Positions 33,405-45,394 of a stretch of 64,000 bases of DNA are shown here, in pieces. The notes under the pieces were generated by a model. That model was not told the DNA's origin. It searched no databases and saw only the letters and a list, made by a program, of their open reading frames with translations. This DNA is from Blastobasis lacticolella. Taxonomy: Eukaryota > Arthropoda > Insecta > Lepidoptera > Blastobasidae. The position numbers and the translations under genes were made by a program. The stretch spans positions 16,310,122 to 16,374,121 of the forward strand of contig LR990044.1 of the NCBI GenBank assembly GCA_905147135.1, read 5' to 3'. Positions within the stretch are counted from its first letter, which is position 1; every line of letters starts with the position of its first letter.

Positions 33405-33562
33405 CCAGATGACGTGACAGCTGAAGTCAGATTGACCACAGATAGGTTAGAATGTTTGATTTTGACAGTAATGTAGTGTGGCCAATTTAGGCGAGAGCAG
33501 TAGTTCCCAAAACATTCTTTTCACGACTTTCTTGCCAAACTATATCTGTCTAGATCAGTGTA
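33405..33562 (-). repeat. Family G, inverted copy
   Basis: Contains GTGACAGCTGAAGTCAGATT, ATTTTGACAGTAATG, GAGAGCAGTAGTTCCCAAAA and ACGACTTTCTTGCCAAACTA. It pairs, in reverse, with 32056-32098 and 32615-32705, so the left copy looks split by an insertion that includes the SINE1 fragment. Confidence 0.7.
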
Positions 33563-33689
33563 GATCTAAGAGGCCGAGATATTTAGTACGGAACTTGAGT
33601 CCTATTTTGATAGGATATCATAAGTATATTCAACGTCTTCTCTTACCGTACTACCACTATTAAACCCTTAAACCAATGATAATATCAAA

Positions 33690-34110
33690 GATTCCTGTCC
33701 AGTGGCCCGCTTAATTGAGCGATCGTTTACGCTCCTAATTGAATCGCATGCTAACTAGCCACCGGACCAGCCCATCATTACCAATCCAATGGAGCCTCTA
33801 ATACCCACGGCATTGACAGTTTGATGGATTCGCCCAAGATTTCTAATTTATTCCAATCCAACGTGGCCCGGTAAATAACAAATTAGCCGGAACCGGCTGC
33901 TGTGGGAAATTGATTCGGGAACTTGACATCTTGTGACATCTTTGTTTGACAAACGCGGAGCCAATTTATCGGAACGCGCCAATTGGGGCTCGCTGCGAAC
34001 GGTACTTTGTGTTACAATTATGACGTGTTTTTGCGCGGACGATGCGAGAGTGTGCGAAGTTTGGAGTTGCGTTGACACACATGTTCGGGTACATGGGCGG
34101 TTTTTGTTTC
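33690..34110. other. Candidate non-coding regulatory stretch
   Basis: Non-repetitive and moderately GC-rich, with many TAATT/AATTA cores: CTTAATTGAGCG and CGCTCCTAATTGAA form an imperfect inverted pair at 33709-33745, and CTAATTTATTCC, AAATTAGCCGG and CCAATTTATCGG follow. No coding similarity is evident in the open frames on either strand (33933-34133 plus, 33848-34204 minus). Confidence 0.28.
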
Positions 34111-34194
34111 CATCTACTACGTATGAGATGTGACAAAAACGGATCGGTTTTTTTGGAATCGAATGCCGCATAGCTGATACGGATATTGTTGTAA

Positions 34195-34270
34195 AATCAT
34201 CCATAGGCTGCGGTTACTGCTTACCATCAGGCAGGCCGTGACCTTGTTTGCCATCTTAGTGGCATAAAAA
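34195..34270 (+). repeat. Family D 3' part
   Basis: CATAGGCTGCGGTTACTGCT, TACCATCAGGCAGGCC and GTTTGCCATCTTAGTGGCAT then an A-run. Matches the plus-strand equivalent of the fragments at 6802 and 11377. Confidence 0.7.
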
Positions 34271-34294
34271 ATCATCAACTGGCTATCTACTATC

Positions 34295-34835
34295 ATCATC
34301 CGATTTCCTAGTCTTGCTTCTCCACTTCCCCTTCGGCATCCTCTCGTTGGAAGCCGTTTCGCATGCGACTCAGCAATGTAAATCCATCGTTTCTTAGGCC
34401 TCCCTCGGGATCCCTTGCGTTATACCGGTAGTTTACAGGCACTATTTCCCACTTAGTGACTGCGTAGCGATCGTAGAGAAAATGTTAAGCCATCACCCCA
34501 TTACCGCGGGCGCTATGCAGTGGCTAGGTGGTCAGGACGCGGTGCTGAGGCGGACGCTACATTTTCTGACAGATAATAAAATAAATTTTATAAAAACTTA
34601 TATTGCATAAGCATATGGGACAAGGCTCGTAGAAAACGCGATGGGCTCTTAGGGCTTACGCAACACGTGACCAAACCAGCACAGGCGAGCGTCTTCAAAC
34701 TTATCCGCTATATCGCAGTTAGGTCGCGTAATGCCGCACATCCCCGTAGCACTTTTATTTCGTTGGCATGAGTTCGCGGACTTACTTTTGTTTCGCAGCC
34801 ATTGAGCATCACATGTAGGGTCTTGCCCTGATGAA
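34295..34835 (-). mobile_element. Degraded RTE-type LINE reverse transcriptase C-terminal region
   Basis: Reading the minus strand from 34810 downward: NGCETK, then HANEIKVLRGCAALRDL, a stop, and in the next frame DKFEDARLCWFGHVLRK (about 34665-34715). After an unrelated 240-base interruption comes KGSRGRPKKRWIYIAESHAK (about 34350-34415). These are successive conserved blocks of RTE-type RT C-termini (GCETW, RWFGHV-RR, GRPKKRW). Frameshifts and stops make it a dead copy, more diverged than the copies at 20222 and 61262. Confidence 0.8.
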
Positions 34836-36360
34836 TGGTGTACTTACAGATATTAGGATTTCCTTTCAAACAACTGTTCAGGTTCTTGATACATTTATTT
34901 TAAATTTTAATATAATTTACAGTTTTATTTCCTTGGGTTTGGCCCTTCAGGCTTTAATGGTTTTCCAATTCATTATATTATGTTCTGAAAAAGAGAGGAT
35001 ACTATGTTTATTTGGATGCGACCATTATTTTAAATGGTCTACGAATTATGTATTTCTAGACGTACTTGTTTTGTTAATTTGTGAATTTGTTTCCTTTTGG
35101 CCTTGGAGATATATGATATAATAATTTTTATATCTAATACTTATATTGTTGACCAATGAGCAGTTTTCCAATAGGTATCTAAAGCATTCCTAACCACTCA
35201 CTAGATGGCGCCCCGACAATTTTGGTAATTGATAATCGCTTGAAATAGGTTCTAAGGAAACAGGATATAAACACCGGGTACGTTGTATTGGATAATATTG
35301 TATTTGTCAATAGTTTTTAACCATTTTAGAGGTTGTAATAATAATGGAACATAGTGCCAACTTCTATAAATATCTCTTTTTTCACTTAGTTCAACCTTTA
35401 ACAGTTACGTTTATTTCAATAAACATTATATTTTTAAGTTTAGTATTAGTTGGCTGCATGAAATCACTGCCACCATCATACAGATTATAAAAAGATTACC
35501 AAAATTTGAAATTGATTGACGGCTAGAAAAAAATAGTAATTCAGACTGATGTCTGGGCGTCTGAAGTTTGAGAGTGAAAAACGAAAAGATTTTTCATTTT
35601 GTTTTACGAAACTAGAACGTGGATCAGTATTATAACCCTGATGATGCTGTTTTTTCAAGAAGTCAATTAATATAAGTGACCGGTTACCAATAAAATGCAC
35701 ATGGTTGCATCTCTTTTTAGACTTTTTTTGTAATTCACTTTATGTAGCTAGTTTTTGGACTGAAATATTAGAACCCATTACCCTGAATCTTTACGTTTTC
35801 TTTTTTAACTGAACCTGGCATTGTAAATGGGAGGTTGTTACGTTACACACATCCCTAATTTTGCTCTTGAATGCGCCTTGAGCTTGATGGGGATTTTAGG
35901 GTTACCGGTGACAGTTGCGAGTCCCTGCCATTTGGCCTATCACGGGACTCGTGCAGCACAGATCCGAGTTCTTTAATTTATTTGTTTTACTGAGAGCATC
36001 GTTCCCTATAAGGATAGTTTCAGGATTCCTGCTGTAATTCTAAAATATGAGATACATCTATTGATGTACCCTCCGATGCTGAAAATCAGTTTTGAGGAAA
36101 GCGAAGTCAATTTTATATTGTTGGACTAAATGAGGTTCGTTACAAACAGCTGTGTCACAAAAATATTCGAAAGTTCTAAACTGGAAATTGTAGTAAGTAG
36201 TTCAAAACTGGAAAACCTTTTAAACTGGCGTTTTTTTTTCTGCTCTTTGTGTTGCATATTGGACACTATAAGCAAATATATCCAAAATTTAGAGTTTTCT
36301 TTAAAGCTGTTCGTACAAACGTAATTTGATCATATTTCTAATAATACGCCACCAAAATCA
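34836..36360. other. Unique AT-rich sequence
   Basis: The 96-codon frame at 34831-35121 is hydrophobic by composition only. Nothing recognised. Confidence 0.45.
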
Positions 36361-36361
36361 A

Positions 36362-37383
36362 TAAAATTTTGTAGAATTGGCTTTGATAGAATAATTTTTA
36401 AAAATAATATCATCAAACTACATTTATATGGAGCGCGCTTGGCAAACATTTGCATTAAATATGGAATTGCTTTCAACTTATTCTCGTTTCTAACCTGTCA
36501 GATTTTGCAAACTGTTTGTACTTCCACATCATCTAAATTAGAAATGCGAAGTGTCAATTTTCGGGTACTCCTACCCTACACCTATCTTTCTCTGCAGTCT
36601 AGAAGCGAGTTCGAGCCTTTTAATTAGAAGGATACTGCGTTATTTGCGCTACTCGGGTCGTCATCACAGGCTGTGTCAATTAAAGGATTCGAGCACTACG
36701 GCCGAGTGTGTTTCAAGCCAGAGTGTGAGGTGTCTGCTATTTGCATTTCACCTTAATACATGTAAAATACATGATTGCTTTTTTCTTTGTAACGATTTTG
36801 GAGCTTTAGTGGCCGAATGGTTACGGTATCCGACTCGTAGGCGAGAGGTACTGGGTTTGAATTCCACTGCCCATGTACCAATGCTACTTTTCTGAGTTAT
36901 GTACATTAGTTGACTGCTAACTGATGCTCTTACGGTGAGAAATGGGTAACCATGATCTAATCTGGTCAGGCTTTTAAAGCGCTTTGTCACTTAGCTCTAA
37001 AGCTATCTCCAAAGTTTTACAGAAAATCTATTAGGTTTACAAAAGACTTAGTCATTTGAAGAATATAGTAGCTTAAGTTTTCAAAGTCCACGACGCTGCC
37101 TAACCTAGGAAAAAAACGCTGAAATCTGGATGGTACAAATTTAAATCTCCTGATTTCTTTACTGATTTAGGTTCTTCATGATCTTTAATAGTGTAATGAT
37201 ATTTGTAGTAGTTCGACATTGTTATTCCTCGTCTGTTTGAAAACAGATCCGTTACTACATTGGAATTTTATTCGATTCTACTAGCTGAGCCTGCGTTCCT
37301 TATTACGGACCTAACGTTACAAGAGTGAGATTCCGGTGGGCGTTGTATGGGTATGTTTATGTCGGAGTAAACAGAAAATACAT
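36362..37383 (+). repeat. Left arm of large inverted duplication
   Basis: From TTTTGTAGAATTGGCTTTG to ACAGAAAATACAT the arm matches the reverse complement of 38169-39314 in one collinear run. In the 120-base block 37077-37196 I count seven substitutions (about 94% identity). It includes a SINE1 fragment. Relative to the right arm it lacks about 165 bp near 37015. The 62-114 codon frames here are not conserved proteins. Confidence 0.9.
36800..36968 (+). mobile_element. SINE1 5' part within the left arm
   Basis: TTTTGGAGCTTTAGTGGCCG, ATGGTTACGGTATCCGACTC, GGTACTGGGTTTGAATTCC, TTTCTGAGTTATGTACATTA and GATGCTCTTACGGTGAGAAA. It stops after AATCTGGTCAGG. The same truncated copy is in the right arm, so it predates the duplication. 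Confidence 0.9.
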
Positions 37384-38168
37384 TTGCATCTTTGAGGACA
37401 CTTCAATATCTTCCATTATACAAAAACACAGCATTGGGCATTAGTATTCGTTCCCTGTCTATATTCGGGATAATAATATCAGTATTCAATAAACAGCCAA
37501 TTGCTTCGTTCCCTTAGCAATAATGAATACGGAATATCGTTAAAGAGACTGAGCTCGCATGTTCCAGAGCATGGGACAAAATAAATTGGAACGTTGCCTA
37601 TTTGCTTTTAAATTGTTTTTTTGTTGCGTACGTTATTTTTCCCGCCCGAATCCATTGTTTTCAATTAGTGGTTTATTTGCTGAGCGGCGTTCATTAAAGT
37701 CGTCAATCTATCACAAAGTGAATTTTTCAGCCTTATTTTTCATATATGTCTATTGTATTGACTATATCTGTTCGACATTGTTATTTTACGTGATCTCTAT
37801 GAGTAATTACTTCAATGAAATGTACGTTTCTACGAGTTCATATACGCGTAGGTATACTACCTACTGAGATAACCGACTATTCGCCCATCAGATGTGGTGA
37901 AACATAATTGATGTTTAAATCATACTACAAATTATATTTGTACTTTTGATGTACAAGAAATTCGCGCTGCCGCATTGAAAGAACGTTCTATACCTAGTTA
38001 ATGCTCCAGCCCTGAAGAAGATAATCTAAAAAAGTTAAAGTAAAGGGGTCAGAGCATATTTGGGATACCTGCACTTTTATATTTTTTTATTTGTTTATTA
38101 TTTATTATTTTTTGTGCGTACAATCCTGATACTTTGCTTATCGAACGTGGACAATATTTCAAACTAAC
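37384..38168. other. Spacer (loop) of the inverted duplication
   Basis: About 785 bp of AT-rich sequence between the arms, not shared with them. It contains a 102-codon Phe/Tyr-rich frame (37559-37867) with no recognisable domain. It would form the loop if the arms paired. Confidence 0.6.
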
Positions 38169-39314
38169 ATGTATTTTCTGTTTACTCCGACATAGACATA
38201 CCCATACAACACCCCCCGGAATCTCACTCTTGTAACGTTAGGTCCGGCTCAGCTAGTAGAATCGAATAAAATTCCAATGTAGTAACGGATCTGTATTCCA
38301 ACAGACGAGGAATAACAATGTCCAACTACTACACATTTCATTACACTATTAAAGAACATGAAGAACCAAAATCAGTCAAGAAATCAGGAGATTCCAATTT
38401 GTACCATCCAGATTTCAGCATTTTTTTCCTAGGTTAGGCAGCGTCGTGGACTTTCAAAACTTAAGCGACTATATTCTTCAAATGACTAAGTCTTTTGTAA
38501 ACTTAATAGATTTTCTTTAAAGCTTTTTCTTTTCTATTTTGTCATTAGGTTATCATATTGCTAGATGGTTTGATATTCAAAATTTTAAACCGCAGTTTTG
38601 TTATTGGCATTGCAACTTTGAATTCTACAATTATAACTAAATTTTATTGCTGTAAAACTGTATGGAAATAAATAAATAAAATAAATAAAACTTTGGAGAT
38701 AGCTTCAGAGCTAAGTGACAGATTAGATAGTGGTTACACATTTCTCACCGTAAGAGCATCAGTTAGCATTCAAGTAATGTACATAACTCAGAAAAGTAGC
38801 ATTGGTACATGGGCAGTGGGATTCGAATCCAGTACCTCTCGCTTACGAGTCGGATACCTTAACCATTCGGCCTCCAAAGCTCCAAAATCGTTACAAATAA
38901 AGAAGCAATGTAATTTACATGTATTAAGGTGAAATGCAAATAGCACACCTCACACTCTGGCTTGAAACACACTCCGCCGTAGTGCTCGAATCCTTTAATT
39001 GACACAGCCTGTACTGACGACACGTGTAGCGCAGATAACGCAGTATTCTTCTAATTAAAAGGCTCGAACTCGCTTCTATACTGCAGAGAAAGATAGGTGT
39101 AGGGTAGGCGTACCCGAAAGTTGTCAGTTCGCATTTCTAGTTTAAATGATGTGGAAGTACAAACAGTTTGCAAAATCTGACAGGTTAGATACAAGAAGAA
39201 GTAGAACGCAATTTCATATTTAAGGCAAGTGTTTCCTAAGCGCACTCCATATAAATGTAATTTGATAATATTATTTTTAATATTACTCTATCAAAGCCAA
39301 TGAAATTTTGTAGA
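38169..39314 (-). repeat. Right arm of large inverted duplication
   Basis: Reverse-complement counterpart of 36362-37383. Extra sequence at about 38519-38685 (including AATAAATAAATAAAATAAAT) is absent from the left arm, and a 16-base deletion falls in the SINE1 part. The outer end is at GCCAATGAAATTTTGTAGAC. Confidence 0.9.
38722..38882 (-). mobile_element. SINE1 5' part within the right arm
   Basis: Reverse complement of the left-arm fragment, with GGTACTGGATTCGAATCCC (B-box region) and GAGGCCGAATGGTTAAGG (A-box region). Its 3' break point coincides with that of the left arm. Confidence 0.88.
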
Positions 39315-39594
39315 CGTGATCCAGAAACCAATATGTATGCTTCTGATTTGTCAGATTTTCAATATTTTTTAAATCACATTGGCAACACCGAAAAAGTACG
39401 GTTCTAAAATAGGGAAAGTCGCGCCATCATGCATCAAAATATCGAATTTTTCATGCCAAAAATCAAAATTGAAAACCGTTCGAATCGAGGCGAGCGATTC
39501 AAAAATAGGACCCCAGATCAGAATGCTTGCAGCAAGCATGATGTTTAATTCATGTGTCCGATTGGCACTCCGCCTGATAAGATATTTGGATTAT

Positions 39595-39830
39595 GAGGCA
39601 GCGATGTCCGCCGGTAGCCACGTGAGAATTTGTACCACCTGGCAGCAAATAACTGCTGGTGGCTTTGGCAGTGGAGTGGCATTTGCCTTTTTGCTGCCAG
39701 AGAACATGTTATAGAGGTGGGCAACGCATTGGCAATACTCTTGATGTTGCTAATGTCTATAGGCAGCGGTGACCACTTTCCATCAGGTGGCCCTCTTGCC
39801 TGTTTGCCTACCGTATGACATAAAAAATAA
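39595..39830 (+). repeat. Family D copy, longest
   Basis: GGCTTTGGCAGTGGAGTGGC, TTTTTGCTGCCAGAGAACAT, AGGTGGGCAACGCATTGGC, GTTGCTAATGTCTATAGGC, CACTTTCCATCAGGTGGCCC, TTGCCTACCGTATGACATAA then an A-run. It gives the fullest view of the family in this window. Confidence 0.75.
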
Positions 39831-40850
39831 CGATCATTTTGCTTGTGAACTTCAGAAGCTTCACTTTGAAGTTCGGCACAGCAAAATAAATAAAAGAAAT
39901 ACGGAATATCTCGCAATTTACTCTTTTCTGTGGCGTTGTCGCTCATCTGTAGTCGTAAGTGCGTGCTTATTTCTTTGACTCATATGCCTCGTCATACATC
40001 ATAAATATACTCGACACCAAAGTCATACCATACTACAAATGCCATGCCATGCCATGTTGCCATACTAGGTGTTGACGTACCTACTCCACGCAGTTAAGAA
40101 TTTATAAATAAAATTATTAATGCTAATATCAATGTGTCATCCATTCAAAATCTATTTTCAATAAAACATAAAGGAATTATAAAAAATATTGTAACTAAAA
40201 CTAGACTTCTTAGCTTTTAAGTTTTCAAAAACAGATGCTTTTCTCTCTTAAAGACACACGAACAGCGCTGTCGGGGACTTTGCAAATGCCAAAAACGTTT
40301 CCTCGGGCATCAATATTAAACAATATTTCCTGCGCATAATTAATGCAGTTCTAAAGGAATTACAATTCGCCAAGAATACCGAACTCTGTTTAGAACACGC
40401 TCCTGTAACATATAAATAATTAATTCTTGGTGCCACGCATCCCATCTCGGCGGTAATGTTGGGAAGACATTAACTCATATTTCAAATTATACAGTGCTTA
40501 CAGCGTGATAGTTATTAAATTGTGCCCGGGCTGTTGGGAACTTTTGGCAGAACAGACAGACAAACAGGTCACATGTGCTGTTGATAATAAACAGTTGGAA
40601 CTATGGAGGAAGTTTCATTTAAGTTTCCGCTCCGAGTATCGCGTATGTGTTATGTGTTGTGTTGAGGTATTTAACGTGGAGCATCTTGTGAACTTGTTTG
40701 GCTGAGGCGGAGTTGTTGATTAAAACAGTTTGGAACGGGGATCCGTTTTCACCCCCGCAATGAGAGGGTGTGAGCGTGGTGTCATTTGGTTGTTTTTCTG
40801 TGTCTTACGAACAGATATATTTTTAAACCGCGACGGGAATAGAGTGGTAT
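39831..40850. other. Unique sequence with a short CATGC repeat
   Basis: AATGCCATGCCATGCCATG at about 40038 is a tiny tandem repeat. Nothing else recognised. Confidence 0.45.
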
Positions 40851-41048
40851 TATAAGTTTGACGCGTGTATCTGAGTATCCGTAGCTTTGTGTATCTGTCT
40901 GTGGCATCGTATCTCCCGAGCAGATGGACCGATTAAGATGTGGTTTTCTTGATTTTAAAGCCAGTTTATTCGATATGGTTCTTATTTCATTAAAATCGGT
41001 TCTGTAGTTTAGAAAATGTTTGAGTTTAAGTAAACTTTCCGTCAGTTT
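40851..41048 (+). repeat. Interspersed repeat family B, copy 2
   Basis: Matches 2205-2410 in order and orientation. Contains a short internal duplication (GTATCTGAGTATCC / GTGTATCTGTCTG). Confidence 0.75.
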
Positions 41049-42310
41049 GGTTATATTGAAAACTGGTCTGTGTCTCCGTTGTGATTCAAAACTGGATTAA
41101 TTTATACGATACGATAAAACAACAAAATAATAATGATTAGTATGTTATGAGTTAAAATACCTTGGCTATCATACCTAAATGTATAGGCAATGTAATTGCT
41201 GGCGCGTATATGAGATGCCCAGCCTCTTAGTTATGGAAGTAACAACAAAAAGCATCTACAATTTTAACAAATATAGTTGAATTGTCTACCTTTTAATAGC
41301 ATAGACGCTCATTTTATGATCATAAAAGCTCTATTAATTTGAATCAAAATCATGCTTACATACCTTGATCCTAAATATATTTACAAGTGATTCTCTAAAT
41401 GTTGGACCCCGTGTCAATGTTTCAAAATTTTGGAAACCTAAAAAGCCCCCTTTTACGATGTACGAACGCACATTTATTTATTTTATCGCAGAACTCCACT
41501 CCAAACTTACAGTGCGACAGTCCAAATAATTTAACTTGGCCGATGTAATATTGTGATTATTCATTTAACTTCGCGAAGTAGGTAGAAACGCACTTGGAAA
41601 CTTCGCGACAGTATGGTTGATAACAAACTGACCTTGCAGGACCCCCGGGTAAGACCTCCTTTGTTACAATTGTGAGAAAAGCAAATATTCTTGTGGAGAT
41701 TTAGCGGGCACAAAGAACAGACTCCTTAAACAAAGAACTTCTTAGTAAGGGCGTGTGTAGATTTGAATGAGAATGGATGAATGGGCACGAGAAGATTAGA
41801 AGTAAGCCAGACTTATGTTATCCTGAAAACGGTTCCTCTGAAATAACTGCCTGGGTAATCCTAATTAATACTAGGCATAAGTCCTGCTATTTGTTTGTGA
41901 CGTTACTGTAGCTATAAAATTACCGAACCGAATAAACTTTTGGTATAAGAACTATTCGAATTGGGGTAAAAATAACTAACATTTTATCGAATTCTGCCTC
42001 AACAAAGTCGCGTTAAAAATAATCGTTTTTATACTTCTGATATGAAATAATTCCATATTATTTGAAAGTTCATTCTTTTTTTGTGTACCCGAGCGTGAAG
42101 ACTACCATTACATAAAATTTAACTAAACATAAAATAAAATATTATATGACTAGAATTCAATTTGATTAAACTTGAAAGTTATTTCATAAAACTAAACTAC
42201 GTTTTAAAGAGACCTATTGAAAACCAGAGCAGAACAGAGCACGCACTCGCCAAGCGGCCACAGTATTGTGCTGAGTTAGATCCTATGTAATGGAAGTTGT
42301 GAGGAGAATC
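41049..42310. other. Unique AT-rich sequence
   Basis: No repeat family or gene recognised. Confidence 0.5.
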
Positions 42311-42317
42311 TCTCGCA

Positions 42318-42612
42318 GAAAATAGTAAGTAAGTAAGTAAATAATTTATTATCAACTGGACGCCACAACACAACATATATACTTACAAAAAATTACATAC
42401 ATATTTCGACACACAATCATACAACAAAAAAAAAACAAAAATAAAATCAAAAATAAAATCACATAATTCTTAAAAAAACTAACTTGGCATTGCCGTGCTG
42501 TGCCCTCCCGGTCGATAAAAGGACCTCACTCAGCATGAGCCGTGGCCAAAGCCGCGGCGCTGGTCTTCCGCGGGTCCCGCGGAGTGAGGTCCGGACCGCT
42601 ACCCTTACTACG
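42318..42612 (-). mobile_element. Probable LINE 3' UTR with (ACTT)n tail
   Basis: On the minus strand a GC-rich segment containing inverted 11-mers (GGACCTCACTC 42521-42531, GAGTGAGGTCC 42582-42592) passes into an AT-rich region and ends AATTATTTACTTACTTACTT. GC-rich ORF end, AT-rich UTR and short tandem tail match insect LINE 3' ends. No clear protein motif remains. Confidence 0.45.
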
Positions 42613-45394
42613 TGCGTTTATATATACAGTAGAATTTTAAAGATATCATAGTAGTAAATGATAATTTTACAATAATACATAATAATTAATTGTTGAAAAT
42701 GTGGTGTGTAGTGACCTTATCAAACTATAAAAACATCCGTTCCGTGTTTAAAATATGTTTTTATTTTATTTTTGTGACTTCGTTTTTATTTTATTTGTAT
42801 TAAGTACACCTACATTATTCTCTCATAGCTTAATCTCTGTCGACAAAAATATAAAAAACAAACTGGTATAAATTATTCTAATAATAAGCGGAAATACTTC
42901 GCTAAACACGTTTCTCATAACTAAATTTAATATTTACGCAATGAGCCACGCTTAAATATAATCTAGCTTATTTTAATCCGACCCGAAGAATTCAGAATGT
43001 TCCAGTGGGTCGGCAGTTACATTCGGAATAATCCCGTATTTTGAGTCTGTAATTTAAAATTAAATTCTCCCCGCTCGGTGGGCCCACTCGGCTTAGCGCT
43101 CCGGGTGTGTCCCTCTGCGTGTGTGTCATCACTTTGTCTCATGTTGACCTTTGATGACATTCGCTTTGACAGTATCACATTAAAAAATTGCGGACAACAT
43201 TTCCTTTTTAACGGCTTCCTTGTTTTATTTCCTTTTGTGTGAAGGTGTATGTTGATGTACGTTTTCAATATACCCTTCGGAAGGAAGAGATGAAACGTAA
43301 GAAAAATAATTTTATTATTTGTACGTAGTACTTACCTAAATCTTACCAAACGGTTGGGCGTGCGTAACCATAATAATATTAGCCTAAGATGATCTTATTT
43401 GGCTAATTCGCCACTCAATTTATTTTAACAAGATGAAAGCTTTTCTATGAATAGATCCGGTAACGAAAAATGATTTTTGGATTTAATCATGATTTCGGCT
43501 CCTCGAGAGCGATAATTATTTGACTTGCCGTTTCATGAAATAAGGAGAAACTTGTTACCGTGCCGGCATTGTTTCAATATCTCAAAGTCAAAAGCTGTCA
43601 AAGGCTTAACGGAAATTCAACCTACGCTATTTTATAACTTTTAAGGACATAATCTTTATTACCGACATTTTCTCTTTTGGAGACTGCAAAGAATGGAACA
43701 TGTCACACATGTGTGGGTATTGGAAATCGATGCTATTAAAAAGTGAAATGGATGGCTAATGCTGAGTATAGCACGTCCCTCCAACAGTGAACCCATTGCA
43801 CGTCATTTAATGACATTCGTAACGATACAACATTGTACTACATGCTGTCATTGTACCTATAGGCATTGGATTACATTCTTTTCTTTTCTTTCTTTATACT
43901 TTTATATAATTATAAAATATGCAGCCTGGGATGCTGCTGCTCACTTTCTGCTTGACAGGGGAGATAGGTGGTCTACCTAAGATTTTAGCCGTTTTATTTG
44001 TCCTACAACCGTCGTCACCTGTGCCTGACACCACCCGAGCACAATACTTTACATACTCTAATTTACGTTTTCACTCTAAGCCCAACCTAAGCGCGCAAAA
44101 GCAAGATTTTTGTGAATTATGTATTACTTTGTGTAGGTTAGGTAATTTATTTTTCACACTGTACTGTTTTTCTGCCGCTGTGATGAAAAAAAGTAAAAAT
44201 GTGATTAGGATTTTATGTAGTTAATGAACCTTATAGTTCACAGTTGCAATTTGTTCAATCATATTTCAAGTCTTCAGTGTCCGTTCTAATATAAAATTTG
44301 ACAAATTACGCCCACACAAAACCTTGCTTCTTAGAAGCGGATTCTTGTCTATTGTACTGAAAATTTCTGAAGCCTTATCGTGTAGCCCAAATAAAATGCA
44401 AACTCGAAGTGTCAAGTCATTCCTTGTTCGAATAAAGGCACGCCGGCGAATATCAATGTTGCTCCTTGTGGACGCGGCCTTGCATTATTGCGCGGCACAT
44501 TGTAGCAACACTGTCGTCGACAAACGACAGTTCCCCAACTGTTCGGAGGCGTAAACAATTTCCTAACTTTTCGCTGCCATCCGACTACACCCGAGTTCCT
44601 TTCTCTGGGGATTAAGAAAACGGCCACTTTTAACTGTTAAACTGTATTATTGCTTTACTTATACTTTTAAGATCCCTACGCTGGTTTTAGCGGAAAAATC
44701 TTTCTTGTTCCCGGCGTAGGGACAAAAAATGTACAAGGGTATTCTTCAGATGTCTTCAGGCGATTTGCGAAGGCGAAATGATTCATTGGCTTCGGGGTTT
44801 CGCTGGTATTTATAACAATTGGTACAATATTGTTCTTGGACATTTGCTAAAAGAAGCTGAATATTTTTAACGTCTGTTACCATTCAAGCAGGGTGAATAA
44901 CTAACTAGAAATTAGTAGTGTTTACAACAACATCTGCGATTCGGCAACCCGAAAAGATATGTTGACCCACCTGCTCGTTTTCCTCTCTCTACATAAAAAA
45001 AACTAGCACATCTTGATAAAGTCAGAACTTGCCAGTCACGTGGGCCCAGCGCGGCTAGCTTTTAAGACCTTTATAGTGGTCATTTCAGCACGCGGGCTGA
45101 GTTGGATGTGGGCTGTGTTGACCCCTGAAAATGTTTCTCGTATGGCAGAGCAAATAATATGGAATATAACATTAATAGAAATGAAATGAAGAACGACATA
45201 CAAACGGGACATAAAAATTGATAAAGCCGCGCATTAAAGGATGTTTTCGTTGTAAACAAAGAATGGCAGTTGGCAAAAGCAAGTAGGTAGTAGGTGGGCA
45301 GTTAGCCACCGTGATTCTTTGTATAGCTTGTACAAACATGTTCACTATATGTCAATCTTAAAATTAAAATGACTCTTCATGGGGCATCGTGACT
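42613..45394. other. Unique sequence
   Basis: 2.8 kb without a window repeat. Frames reach 101 codons (43919-44224) with no domain. 43420-43640 is non-repetitive with TAAT cores (GGATTTAATCATGATTTCGG). Nothing firm. Confidence 0.45.

Noticed and set aside
33848..34204. 118-codon minus-strand frame
   Set aside because: No recognised domain; open on both strands at once, as happens in CpG-richer non-coding DNA.
36551..36895. 114-codon frame in the left arm
   Set aside because: The mirrored right arm does not keep the frame, and its last part is SINE1.
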